This document shows positions 26,201 to 32,289 of a stretch of 32,289 nucleotides of DNA, piece after piece. The stretch is taken from NCBI GenBank assembly GCA_041623895.1, contig JBFJVZ010000024.1, positions 1-32,289 of the forward strand. The letters run 5' to 3'. The notes under the pieces were generated by a model that made no database searches, was not told where the DNA came from, and saw only the letters and a list, made by a program, of their open reading frames with translations. Every line of letters starts with the position of its first letter. Within the stretch, counting starts at the first letter, position 1. Source of the DNA: JBFJVZ01 sp041623895 (GTDB taxonomy: Bacteria; Planctomycetota; Planctomycetia; Pirellulales; Pirellulaceae). Both the position numbers and the translations under genes were made by a program.

Positions 26201-27177
26201 GATATTTAGAATCCTTGAATCTGAGTTTGGATGACGTACCGAATGTGGAGCGTTCAGACGAATCCAAAGTGGTGCTCGCCTGGAGCTATACCAACCGCGC
26301 CAACGTGCAAAAGGATAAGCATTACGATCAAGCGAAAAAAGACTATCAAATAGCCATTCGCTTCTGGAATGAATTATTGGCCGACCATCCGGACGAGCGT
26401 TCCTACCAATCAGAGCTTGCCACCGTACTCAACAACTACAGCAACATGCTTAAGGATGAGGGGGAACAAGAATCGGCGTTGGAGAGAAACCTGCAGAGCA
26501 TCGCCACGTATGAGCAACTTGCTGCTGCCGTGCCCGAGATTCGTTCGGAACTAGGCAACGCCTATATGAGTCGCGGCGCGATCTACGAAAAACTGTCCGA
26601 AAAAGAAACGTTGGAAGCTGAGCGCAAAGACGATCTTCGCCGTCAAGCGTTGAAACAATTCGAACTGGCATATCGACAATTCGAGCGCCTGGTCGAGTCC
26701 CAAAACAAGAACGCAATGGAAGAAGACGCGAACGACACGGAAGAGAACGCCAAAAAATACATCCCCCGATTTGGGATGTCCGTTTGTAATATCGCGACGC
26801 TCGAACTGGCCTTGAAGACGTCCACGTCTCTTGATAAGCCACAAGACGGTGAGCCGGTACTTGCCGATCATGATATTTCGTTTGCCAGCCACGTCAGAGC
26901 GGCAGAAGCGATCAAGCGGCTCGAAAAAATTGGCAACAAGGCCACGTTCAGCCGCTATCAGCGCGCTGCCTGGATCATGTCTCGCTGCATCTTGCTTGCC
27001 AAAGAAGATCAGACTTTAGCGGTTGAAGATCGCAAAGCGTTGCTCGATGACTATTCCGATCGCACGATCAAGTTATTGCGATTGGCGAAAGAGAAGGATG
27101 CCGCCAGCGACAAGCGTTATCAGCCATTGTGGGATCACCGCCCAGAGGCCATCGAAATCTTGAAACCGTCGAATTGA
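23233..27177 (+). CDS. CHAT protease - nSTAND1 NTPase - TM - TPR protein
   Basis: This 1314-residue protein has a CHAT caspase-like domain (about 1-190) with IIHYGGHANG (His82) and LVFLNGCSTQQ (Cys123). A STAND NTPase of the nSTAND1 kind (about 245-640) follows: VFFGRGHQIRELYDRL, Walker A GQSGVGKSS at 291-299 followed by LLDAGLFPRL, and Walker B LIVILDQVEE with Asp362. A helical and winged-helix-like part comes next, then one transmembrane helix (about 689-711), an Ala/Glu/Gln coiled coil (712-760), and a long TPR-like helical tail to the end. STAND proteins are signal-driven NTP switches; the TPR tail would be the sensor and CHAT the effector. It forms an operon with the metacaspase-hydrolase gene. 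There is no strong Shine-Dalgarno before the ATG at 23233. Confidence 0.95.
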   Translation: MADVINKPVILLAFANDRDDTVQYLRNLPDEARRLREVLEPAERAGLCELVVRTNTTASDLFKVLQDPKYRNRIAIIHYGGHANGYQLLLESSAGQAVAADAGGLAAFLTQQKGLQLVFLNGCSTQQQTQGLLDANISVVISTSRAIDDQVATNFAHQFYQGLAGGATIRTAYREAEAAVQTAKSGNMRALYFGEREQSQDQLEADRWPWNLYLREGSENADHWNLPEVANNPLFGLRPLPQQDLPESPYRHLKRFTRDDAEVFFGRGHQIRELYDRLTAPHTAPIMLFYGQSGVGKSSLLDAGLFPRLEQDYEVRYLRRTDGGLLETLQSAFLPDATDVPIETAWKLKEQQLDKPLIVILDQVEELYTRPVKALSNELDQLLEVVKATFVDCDQRPRGKLVLGFRKEWLAEIETRLVEFKVPRSKLFLEPLDRRGISEAVLGPTTSDRLRERYGLTIEQGLPEIMADDLLVDVDSAIAPTLQILLTKMWEKATDENYEHPHFSQKLYQQLRRDGILLRDFLNQQIDVFRQRYPEAVDSGLLLDIIALHTTSHGTADQRSMDEVVQYYSHFGDDLPELIQQCQDLHLLTVATNTQKKSSKATRLAHDTLAPLVREQFDESDRPGQRARRVLDNRAIDWEDEKQGVPLDEADLAVVERGIRGTKALTPTEQRLLQASRELRSRLQRTRQILKLAGIAAVAVITITAAVALMQRNAARIAKVKAEAAEDDAERQREAAIQQTKVAEAAKDDANQQREAAQMALIDGKSVVDEMLMTVASEGLRNVPQMEAVRTDLLNKASDFYEKFGKQAEQDSALFDQQLALADMHIGNMYTVMENVAEAEGSFDKAVQRFKTLTDQYPDQPEYQQGLANTYNWWGELWRGRGDEGDRNAWEKYSAALERQEELVKGNHAEHATYWYELARTHNNLGIVAKNHSVLPEDGKAKDKVAICAFTLVIAMLEKGQQSQTVNDLGPYLQWVHPDIGSEGELTFSRYLESLNLSLDDVPNVERSDESKVVLAWSYTNRANVQKDKHYDQAKKDYQIAIRFWNELLADHPDERSYQSELATVLNNYSNMLKDEGEQESALERNLQSIATYEQLAAAVPEIRSELGNAYMSRGAIYEKLSEKETLEAERKDDLRRQALKQFELAYRQFERLVESQNKNAMEEDANDTEENAKKYIPRFGMSVCNIATLELALKTSTSLDKPQDGEPVLADHDISFASHVRAAEAIKRLEKIGNKATFSRYQRAAWIMSRCILLAKEDQTLAVEDRKALLDDYSDRTIKLLRLAKEKDAASDKRYQPLWDHRPEAIEILKPSN

Positions 27178-27387
27178 AACCATCCAACGCACACAAGTTG
27201 ATCACCGCCCCTTTGCCGTTGCGGCCTGCAATTGGGATATCATGATAACGATTCTTTGAAATGCTAGCGTTGATTGAGGGAAAACGGGCGGGACTGCGAC
27301 AAACATGTTGTAATCAAATCATGCTTCGGAATCGAATCTGCCGATACGATCGTTACAGTTTCATACCGTCACGAAGTCAGTATCTTG

Positions 27388-28530
27388 ATGTCGCAACGCG
27401 TCTTCGGCATAACCGTGTCCCTCCTCGTTCTCTTGGCCGTGCTGTTGACGATGTCATTAGCCACTGCCGCGGAGACAGACGATTCGGATCCCGGCTATAT
27501 CGATAGTGCCCTGATCAGGAACCGATTGCGAGTGCGTGTGGACGCCGGCTGGGACTTGAACCGACCCGACCGCGCTGAATTTTTTTACGGATCTTGGGCC
27601 AATCTGGCTGACCATCCTCACGCCATCAAAGATACGGATGAATTACTTACCGTGCTGAATGATCGTGGCACGATATTTCTGCCCGAATCGGTCGATTTCC
27701 AGGAGCTTTCCACTTACCTTGAGATCGCCTACCAGGATCGAGCATCGGTTTTCGCCGAACTACCGATACGGTTCATTCAATTCATCGGCGACGGAGAAGA
27801 CCCCAACGCGTTTTCATCCGTTGCTTTCCGCAACGCCTACGACCGCGCTTCCAGAAATCCGCAAGGTGTGTCGGATCTGCAACTTGGTTTCAAATTCGCC
27901 ATGGTGAATGACGAACACCTAACGCTGACGATGCAAATCCGCACGTTCATCCCCACTGGCAAGTCTCGCGATGGACTGGGAACGGGTCACGTCAGTATTG
28001 AACCGGGCTTGCTGTCACAACTTCGCCTCAGCGAGGACGTAGCGATGATGGGTCAAGCCAAACTGTGGACTCCAGTCGATGCCGGCGCGAACGCCGGAAA
28101 CGTTGCCATCTACGGGGCGGGACTCCGTTATGATCGGATGTGCAATCGATGCTATCCCTGTAAGCCTTGCGTCGTTCCGATGATCGAATTCGTTGGCTGG
28201 ACCGTCCTGGATGGTTTTGAAACTCTCTCTAGTCCTGACGGTCTTCCTGTCGTCCCCAATTCTGCGCAAGTACCTTTCATTCCGGATAACATTAACGAAG
28301 ACGGAGTAACGCAATTAGATGCCAATGGCGGTGTTAACCCCCTGATCAAAGATGCGCCCACCAGCCATGGCGTCCAGGATGCCACTGGCAAAACCATCAT
28401 CAATGCAAAGATTGGCTTTCGCACGCTCTTCGGTCTTCAAGATTCGGTTTATCTTGGTTACGGACGCGTCCTGACCGGCAGTCGCTGGTACCGAGATGCT
28501 GTGCGGATTGAGTTTCAACGATTGTTCTAG
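27388..28530 (+). CDS. outer-membrane beta-barrel-type protein with Cx2Cx2Cx2C loop
   Basis: The ATG at 27388 starts a signal peptide (VSLLVLLAVLLTMSLATAAE). The mature chain (380 residues in total) is rich in alternating strands, for example LQLGFKFAMVNDEHLTLTMQ and IRTFIPTGKSRDGLGTGH, and ends in aromatic FQRLF, the usual beta-barrel assembly signal. I take it to be an outer-membrane protein of the planctomycete transporter-like type. CNRCYPCKPC at 252-261 is an unusual cysteine cluster, presumably in a loop. A 210-base gap separates it from the CHAT gene, so co-transcription is uncertain. Its TAG stop lies in the CTAG target duplication of the adjoining IS, so the coding sequence was not damaged by the insertion. 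Confidence 0.86.
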   Translation: MSQRVFGITVSLLVLLAVLLTMSLATAAETDDSDPGYIDSALIRNRLRVRVDAGWDLNRPDRAEFFYGSWANLADHPHAIKDTDELLTVLNDRGTIFLPESVDFQELSTYLEIAYQDRASVFAELPIRFIQFIGDGEDPNAFSSVAFRNAYDRASRNPQGVSDLQLGFKFAMVNDEHLTLTMQIRTFIPTGKSRDGLGTGHVSIEPGLLSQLRLSEDVAMMGQAKLWTPVDAGANAGNVAIYGAGLRYDRMCNRCYPCKPCVVPMIEFVGWTVLDGFETLSSPDGLPVVPNSAQVPFIPDNINEDGVTQLDANGGVNPLIKDAPTSHGVQDATGKTIINAKIGFRTLFGLQDSVYLGYGRVLTGSRWYRDAVRIEFQRLF

Positions 28531-28551
28531 CTACTCAAACTGAGCGGTTTT
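28531..28551 (+). repeat. left terminal inverted repeat of the IS
   Basis: These 21 bases are the exact reverse complement of 29884-29904. The CTAG target copy lies immediately outside. Confidence 0.95.
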
Positions 28552-28649
28552 GATTTCGCGTGCTTGTTTTGCTAGTGAAAATCGGTGTTTGCGCATGAAA
28601 AGAGGTCCCTTTAAATGGGTAGCGACCAAACTGCCCAGGAACCTCACCC

Positions 28650-29885
28650 ATGATTGTGACACGGACGCCAAACTTTTTGCAACAGACCTTTCGAGCGCAG
28701 AAATCCCACTTCTCAAAGAGCGGTTTTCAGCACTTTCGCGTCCTGATCGTTGCGATGTTGATCAACGCGCGTAAGTCAAAACTCTGCCATCTCGCAGCGG
28801 CCGCACCGGATCTTGGTCACCGAACATCCCATGCCAGATTTCTGCTTTCCGACTGGGATGCTCCCGGTTTACTTGCGGCCCAGGCTTGGAGAATCATCGC
28901 GTCGATGAATCCGCAGCCCGGAGAACCTATCTATTTGATGATCGATGACACGCGGATCGAGAAGCGTGGCAAGAAGATGGATGGTGTTTCAAAAATCTGG
29001 GACCAGAAATCGCATAGCTTCATTAATGGTCACATCGTCGTATTGGGGGCAATTCTATTTCGTGGTGTGTCCATTCCCTGGGCTATCGAATTGTGGATGC
29101 CGAAAGCGCAAGCCGGCCGAAGCTATCGTAAGCTCAATCAAATCGCGTCATCGATGATCCGTGGGTTTCCCGAGCGATTTGGCTTGAAGGTTCGCGTTCT
29201 GTTCGATGCTGCCTACCTCGCTCAGTCGGTAGTCCGCGTCTGCGAAAGCAAGGGATTTACGTGGTTTTCCGTCGCTGCCAGGAATCGCAATCTGATTCGC
29301 GGCAGCAAGAAACAGAAGCTCAAAGAAATCGCTCCAGGAGTGTTGCGTTACCGCGGCCAGCGCGTTCGCATGCGCCGCAGCCGAGGGTGGCGTTGGCTTC
29401 GGGTTGCGGCAGTCGATGGTGTGCTGGGACGGACTGGAAAGGTTCGAGTGGTCTTTTCGAAACGAACGCGCCACAGCAACAAAGAGTTGTTATCAGTCGC
29501 CACGAATGAAGTCACGAGAAATCCTCGCGAGATCATCGCGATCTATGAACAACGTTGGAATATCGAAGTTCTGTTTAAGGAGATGCGGAGTTCTCTCGGG
29601 CTGTGCGATTACCAGGTACTACGCAGAACCGCCATCGAGCGACACCTGCACCTGTGCTGCGCAGCCCACCAAACGCTGACCCACCAAGCCGTCAAGGATG
29701 AAGGTGCACAAGCAAGAGAAGAAAGCAAGGAGGTCGTTCTGCCGTCTCTGAATCAAAGAATGGAAGTATTCCGGCAACGGGTTAACCAAGACCGAGTTAC
29801 CGCGCTCCTCTCAAGGATTCGAGACAAACATGTGAAACGAAAAATCAGGTACTATCTGATCCGGGAGGCCGCCGTCGCGGCCTAA
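28650..29885 (+). CDS. IS4/IS701-superfamily DDE transposase
   Basis: The 411-residue transposase carries out cut-and-paste movement of the surrounding IS. Catalytic residues are visible: YLMIDDTRIEKRGKK with the first Asp at 99/100, VRVLFDAAYL with the second Asp at 186, and IYEQRWNIEVLFKEMR (298-313), which gives the Y-x2-R-x3-E-x6-R signature with Glu306. The basic middle part (RVRMRRSRGWRWLRVAAVD) lies in the usual beta-strand insertion before the Glu. Start ATG 28650 has AGGA nine bases upstream. The length is normal, and no frameshift is seen. The TAA at 29883-29885 overlaps the first bases of the right inverted repeat. Confidence 0.95.
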   Translation: MIVTRTPNFLQQTFRAQKSHFSKSGFQHFRVLIVAMLINARKSKLCHLAAAAPDLGHRTSHARFLLSDWDAPGLLAAQAWRIIASMNPQPGEPIYLMIDDTRIEKRGKKMDGVSKIWDQKSHSFINGHIVVLGAILFRGVSIPWAIELWMPKAQAGRSYRKLNQIASSMIRGFPERFGLKVRVLFDAAYLAQSVVRVCESKGFTWFSVAARNRNLIRGSKKQKLKEIAPGVLRYRGQRVRMRRSRGWRWLRVAAVDGVLGRTGKVRVVFSKRTRHSNKELLSVATNEVTRNPREIIAIYEQRWNIEVLFKEMRSSLGLCDYQVLRRTAIERHLHLCCAAHQTLTHQAVKDEGAQAREESKEVVLPSLNQRMEVFRQRVNQDRVTALLSRIRDKHVKRKIRYYLIREAAVAA

Positions 29886-29904
29886 AACCGCTCAGTTTGA
29901 GTAG
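29884..29904 (-). repeat. right terminal inverted repeat of the IS
   Basis: Exact mirror of the left end. It includes the last bases of the transposase stop codon, and CTAG follows directly. Confidence 0.95.
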
Positions 29905-29908
29905 CTAG

Positions 29909-30152
29909 CTGGTGCTGCTTCCACGTTGAAGTTGTGGCTCAGCAGACGACCCGTCCCTTTGAGAGCAAAGATTTCACCAGTAGGGTGGAGCAAGCGGGCG
30001 GTGAAACAGGAGACCGATTGATTGAAAAGAGATATATCACGAACTTGTAAATTGTTCCCAGCGAACCGATCCGCCGTGCCGACCCAGTGGGGCAGGGCAC
30101 CCGGAGCAATCCGGGTCCCTATCCCGATTTTTTTGTTCTGCTGCTTGTTCAT
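29909..30152 (-). CDS. small ORF overlapping its upstream gene, cut by the IS
   Basis: The frame begins MNKQQNKKIGIGTRIAPGAL at an ATG that overlaps the TGA of the upstream membrane-protein gene (ATGA). It runs to the IS, where the remaining codons (YSN, stop at 29892) come from the inverted repeat. Joining the sequence across the IS gives no early stop; the frame would have run into the outer-membrane gene antisense, so this may not be a true gene. The segment also holds ACCCGG-agcaat-CCGGGT (about 30099-30116), a small hairpin near a T-run at 30128-30134. No family recognised. Confidence 0.3.
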
Positions 30153-30676
30153 GCAGTGTTAGCAACTCCGGGCGGAATACCTGCGCCAGCACCCAGCACA
30201 AATCCAACCAAAGGAGCACCAATCGCAACGTAGATGGCGGCCTTGAACGGATCGTACGCGTTAAACACGAACCCCCCGCCAATTGCTCCAACTACGGACG
30301 AAAAAAACAAATACGGAGAGTTAATGAATGGGCTTAGCAATCCCACTACTACGGACGTGAAAACGACTCCGGTTTTGGATTCATCATGTCTGATGAAGGT
30401 AAGCAGCCATCCCGCTGGTGGTCCGGCCATCGCGCCCAGACCAGCTGCAATTCCTCCGAAGACTACTCCCGCGATGATGGAAGATGTCGGCGCGAACTCA
30501 AACAATCTCGCGACATGATAGCTGCCGAATCCACCGATCGCGGATGCAGTTGCTAACAAAACACTTATTGCGGCCACGACGAAGATTAAGATCGCGACTG
30601 ACACACACCCCCATCTCGCTTGCGAAGAGGAAGTCGTGCCTTCAGGCCAATCAGTTTTAAGTTGTTTTTCACTCAT
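30149..30676 (-). CDS. small multi-pass membrane protein
   Basis: The 175-residue protein starts MSEKQLKTDWPEGTTSSSQ. It then has about five Gly/Ala-rich hydrophobic helices (VSVAILIFVVAAISVLLATA, SIIAGVVFGGIAAGLGAMAG, VVFTSVVVGLLSPFI, SSVVGAIGGGFVF, AAIYVAIGAPLVGFVLGAGA). The repeated GxxxG and GG patterns suggest tightly packed helices. No family was recognised; function unknown. The start ATG at 30676 follows CTTAACGGTC without a clear ribosome binding site. The gene lies in the minus-strand accessory block between an attC-like palindrome and the IS. Confidence 0.77.
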   Translation of the reverse strand: MSEKQLKTDWPEGTTSSSQARWGCVSVAILIFVVAAISVLLATASAIGGFGSYHVARLFEFAPTSSIIAGVVFGGIAAGLGAMAGPPAGWLLTFIRHDESKTGVVFTSVVVGLLSPFINSPYLFFSSVVGAIGGGFVFNAYDPFKAAIYVAIGAPLVGFVLGAGAGIPPGVANTA

Positions 30677-30746
30677 GACCGTTAAGCGTTATTCATGGTT
30701 TTGTAAGATCAACGAGCAAGACGCGACAATTGCGCGGTTTTGTGCA

Positions 30747-30831
30747 GCAGAACGTCAGTCGTCACCGGGCACGGACCAACGACTGTCAATTGATGTAAAA
30801 CTCGCAAGCGGTGCTCCGTGTGCAGTACGCC
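30747..30831 (-). other. possible second attC-like palindrome
   Basis: On the minus strand, CACACGGAGCACCG is imperfectly complementary to CCGTGCCCGGTGAC, with single unpaired bases, around a loop of about 40 bases. The outer boxes are GTTCTGC at one end and a diverged GGCGTAC at the other, where the structured repeat copy B begins. The bulged arms resemble integron attC sites, but the outer boxes are weak. A clean GTTATGC box sits instead at 31145-31151, beyond the repeat, as if the element had separated it from the site. Confidence 0.35.
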
Positions 30832-31151
30832 CAGCAGGGGCGTGAGCTTGTGGGGTGAAAGTCCCCTGTACTTTGTTCCGGTTTCTTTCAAGCAGTCAGT
30901 ATACCAAATGAATTTCCTCTGAAAGACAGTACGAGGCGAGGTCAACTGCGGGGAGGTGACGACCGTGGGGAGGAAACCTGCGAATGTTCACGCCGCTCAG
31001 GTCAGCCAACTTGTCGCGCCCGCCAATCGCAACCGACAGTCCAGACGACGGCAAAGCAAGACTCATCGCAGGTCGCGGCCAAGCCACGAGCGGACGTCTC
31101 AACGCCTTGACCATCGGCTCGCAAGCTCGCGATGTCAAAGCATGGTTATGC
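30824..31151. repeat. structured repeat element, copy B (most complete)
   Basis: About 328 bases. The left part to 31080 matches copy A, and the right end 31104-31151 matches the fragment at 17764-17814. On the plus strand AGTAC (30824) pairs with GTACT (30868), enclosing two hairpins, CGCCC-agca-GGGGCG and GGGG-tgaaag-TCCCC, a compact three-way junction. This suggests a functional RNA or group II intron domain I. No reverse transcriptase lies within or beside it. Minus-strand open frames across it are not conserved against copy A. Confidence 0.6.
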
Positions 31152-31314
31152 ACGTTGGTTTAGCAAGATAGCAACGGCCAGGGGCACACGGCGATCAAGC
31201 GGATTCGCTTGTTCACGATTCATACGCAGGGTGTTTGGTTTCCGTGCATCTGGATCGCGGCGGAATTCTGCCAAAACGCTGCCGTCATCCCAACGTGATT
31301 TGTGGAAAGTGTGA

Positions 31315-31959
31315 CTATTGCAGCATGGTATCGGGCTTTGTTTTGGCCAGCCAAGTGGCGATGTCATTGATGATCGCATCTGATTTGCGAACACCAACAA
31401 GCACGCGGTCTGTGTTGCCGCAGCTAAAGAACACGAGTGACGGCACATTGACGATGCCCGCATCACGGCAGATGTCGTGCAATTGCGGGATGTCGATGTC
31501 AAGGGAACGAAATTCGACACGGTCATCGAACCGTTCGATGGCAGGTCGGAGATTTGCGTCCATGTTTCTGTCGTGGGCGTCCCATTTCGCCCAAAAATGA
31601 ACAATGAGCTTTGGGAGCCGCAAATCGTCACGTTTGAAGCGCGTAGTTGCTGGTTGCCAGTGGCGATTGTCATGTTCGCGGTGATACGCCACGTACATCG
31701 TTGCGGTGAAATACGATTGCCAGTCAATCGAGTATTGGTCAACGAATAAAGAAAATGGTGGCCATTCATCGTCGGTCAGCGACATAATTGTCAGTATCGT
31801 ATTGTCGTCATCGTAGACACCGGATTGAAGAAATTGATCGAACCGGTCTGCCGTTGCGAAGACAGGAGCAAGCCGAGATAGTTGCGACAAGTATCGATCG
31901 TGCTTGCTGCAGAAAGCACGCCACTGGTCGGTCTGGTTGTTCGGTTTGCGAAACGACAT
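31315..31959 (-). CDS. thioredoxin-fold protein lacking the active-site cysteines
   Basis: The 214-residue protein has an N-terminal half without recognised homology (1-110). The thioredoxin-like domain, about 115-205, has KLIVHFWAKWDAHDRNM where WCGPC would be expected, so residues 126-130 read WDAHD and both cysteines are gone. The cis-proline is kept in IVNVPSLVFF (Pro173). It is therefore probably a non-redox binding or chaperone-like member. There is no signal peptide. It begins 23 bases after the stop of the upstream membrane gene, so the two likely form an operon. Downstream, 160 bases away, is the GCATAAC edge of the structured repeat; the gap shows nothing else secure. Confidence 0.82.
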   Translation of the reverse strand: MSFRKPNNQTDQWRAFCSKHDRYLSQLSRLAPVFATADRFDQFLQSGVYDDDNTILTIMSLTDDEWPPFSLFVDQYSIDWQSYFTATMYVAYHREHDNRHWQPATTRFKRDDLRLPKLIVHFWAKWDAHDRNMDANLRPAIERFDDRVEFRSLDIDIPQLHDICRDAGIVNVPSLVFFSCGNTDRVLVGVRKSDAIINDIATWLAKTKPDTMLQ

Positions 31960-31982
31960 GTGGGGTCAGTTCGTGCCCGAGA

Positions 31983-32289
31983 TCAGGGAGCCATTGTTAA
32001 AGTGAAGGCGACAATAACAGACACGATCAACAACACCCCAGTCCACAATACCAAGTTCCGCAACCACGGACGGGTGATTGAGTCATAGAGCATCAAGGGA
32101 AGCGATACCACTACTCCTCCGACAAAGAACAAAATCAAAACCAGAAAAACAGGAACTTGGTTGTCGTTAGCAAGCCGTATAACCAGGCCCAGTTTAAAGA
32201 GAGCTAGGCCTGTAACAGCAATCCCTCCAAGTGCAGGCATCCAAAGGAATTCGAGAAGCGTGTATTGATCTCGTTTCGTGTCAACCGAT
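31983..32289 (-). CDS. membrane protein, N-terminus beyond the window
   Basis: An ATG at 32240 would give 85 residues. The frame stays open to the window edge with natural sequence (SVDTKRDQYTLLEFLWMPAL), so the true start probably lies outside. Three hydrophobic helices follow: GGIAVTGLALFKLGLVIRLA, PVFLVLILFFVGGVVVSLPL and VLWTGVLLIVSVIVAFTLTM. No family recognised. It precedes the thioredoxin-fold gene in the same orientation. Confidence 0.75.
   Translation of the reverse strand, partial: SVDTKRDQYTLLEFLWMPALGGIAVTGLALFKLGLVIRLANDNQVPVFLVLILFFVGGVVVSLPLMLYDSITRPWLRNLVLWTGVLLIVSVIVAFTLTMAP

Larger units (their letters stand above)
28531..29904 (+). mobile_element. intact IS4/IS701-like insertion sequence (1374 bp)
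   Basis: The element is bounded by perfect 21-bp inverted repeats (28531-28551 and 29884-29904, outer ends CTACTCAAACTG). It is flanked by CTAG at 28527-28530 and 29905-29908, a 4-bp target duplication fitting the YTAR target of the IS701 family. It carries one full-length DDE transposase whose stop falls in the right repeat. Perfect ends and an open transposase point to a recent insertion. It sits exactly behind the outer-membrane gene and cuts the minus-strand ORF at 29909-30152. Confidence 0.93.

Noticed and set aside
27178..27387. possible promoter or regulatory RNA between the CHAT gene and the outer-membrane gene
   Set aside because: No -35/-10 pair with acceptable spacing and no convincing hairpin was found.
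30099..30134. rho-independent terminator (ACCCGG...CCGGGT followed by T-run)
   Set aside because: The T-run is about ten bases away from a six-pair stem, and no plus-strand gene ends there.
30896..31153. minus-strand frames in repeat copies A and B with partly similar peptides (GRD-x-LADL...VNIRRFPPHG)
   Set aside because: Similarity follows from DNA similarity. The frames break or shift between copies and contain stops, whereas base pairing is preserved, so an RNA or mobile sequence is likelier than a protein.
31146..31769. 207-codon minus-strand frame overlapping the thioredoxin-fold gene
   Set aside because: The overlapping frame with the thioredoxin fold is the convincing one. This frame has Ser/Thr-rich noise, and only its end at the GCATAAC box is of interest.

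Overview
The window looks like a chromosomal stretch from a planctomycete of the Pirellulaceae (Rhodopirellula-like) type. This is inferred from protein style, not from a marker gene. The signs are a short leucine-rich-repeat protein with an N-terminal anchor, a small ATPase carrying an NPFGEL motif, large secreted helical proteins without wider homologues, many genes without a Shine-Dalgarno sequence, and REP-like inverted repeats of the type GGGAGGGCGA...GCTCCCGC. No rRNA, tRNA or CRISPR array was seen.

Layout. 1-2211 is accessory: a tiny possible lipoprotein, an LRR protein, and a SMI1/KNR4 gene whose stop codon lies inside an integron attC-like palindrome. 2286-16694 is mostly ordinary chromosome: a coiled-coil membrane protein, a DCC thiol-disulfide protein, PurQ, an ATPase overlapping an arrestin-like membrane protein, a membrane protein overlapping a bacterial PH-domain protein, a methyltransferase, a secreted double-peptidase fusion, an APC permease with universal-stress domains, and a secreted helical protein. 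REP-like hairpins and gene scraps sit in the gaps. 16951-19735 is again accessory: an aspartyl/asparaginyl beta-hydroxylase, an unknown gene flanked by pieces of a structured repeat, a CvpA-like membrane protein, and a frameshifted remnant of a ComM/YifB Mg-chelatase-like gene.

19936-27177 is the most striking part: two large co-directional genes 27 bases apart. The first encodes a metacaspase-like protease joined to a C-terminal alpha/beta hydrolase (lipase-like). The second encodes a CHAT protease domain, an nSTAND1-type NTPase, a transmembrane helix, a coiled coil and a TPR-like tail. Together they resemble NTP-dependent conflict or cell-suicide systems: a STAND sensor switch with two clan-CD peptidases and a possible membrane-lipid effector. 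A beta-barrel-type outer-membrane protein follows. Immediately after it is an intact 1374-bp IS4/IS701-like insertion sequence, whose CTAG target duplication coincides with that gene's stop codon.

29909-32289 holds minus-strand accessory genes: a small truncated ORF, a membrane protein, a thioredoxin-fold protein lacking the active-site cysteines, and a membrane protein running off the window. A second copy of the structured repeat lies among them, next to another attC-like palindrome. The flanking accessory zones therefore look like scattered integron-type cassettes in one orientation, invaded by a structured (possibly group II intron-derived) element.
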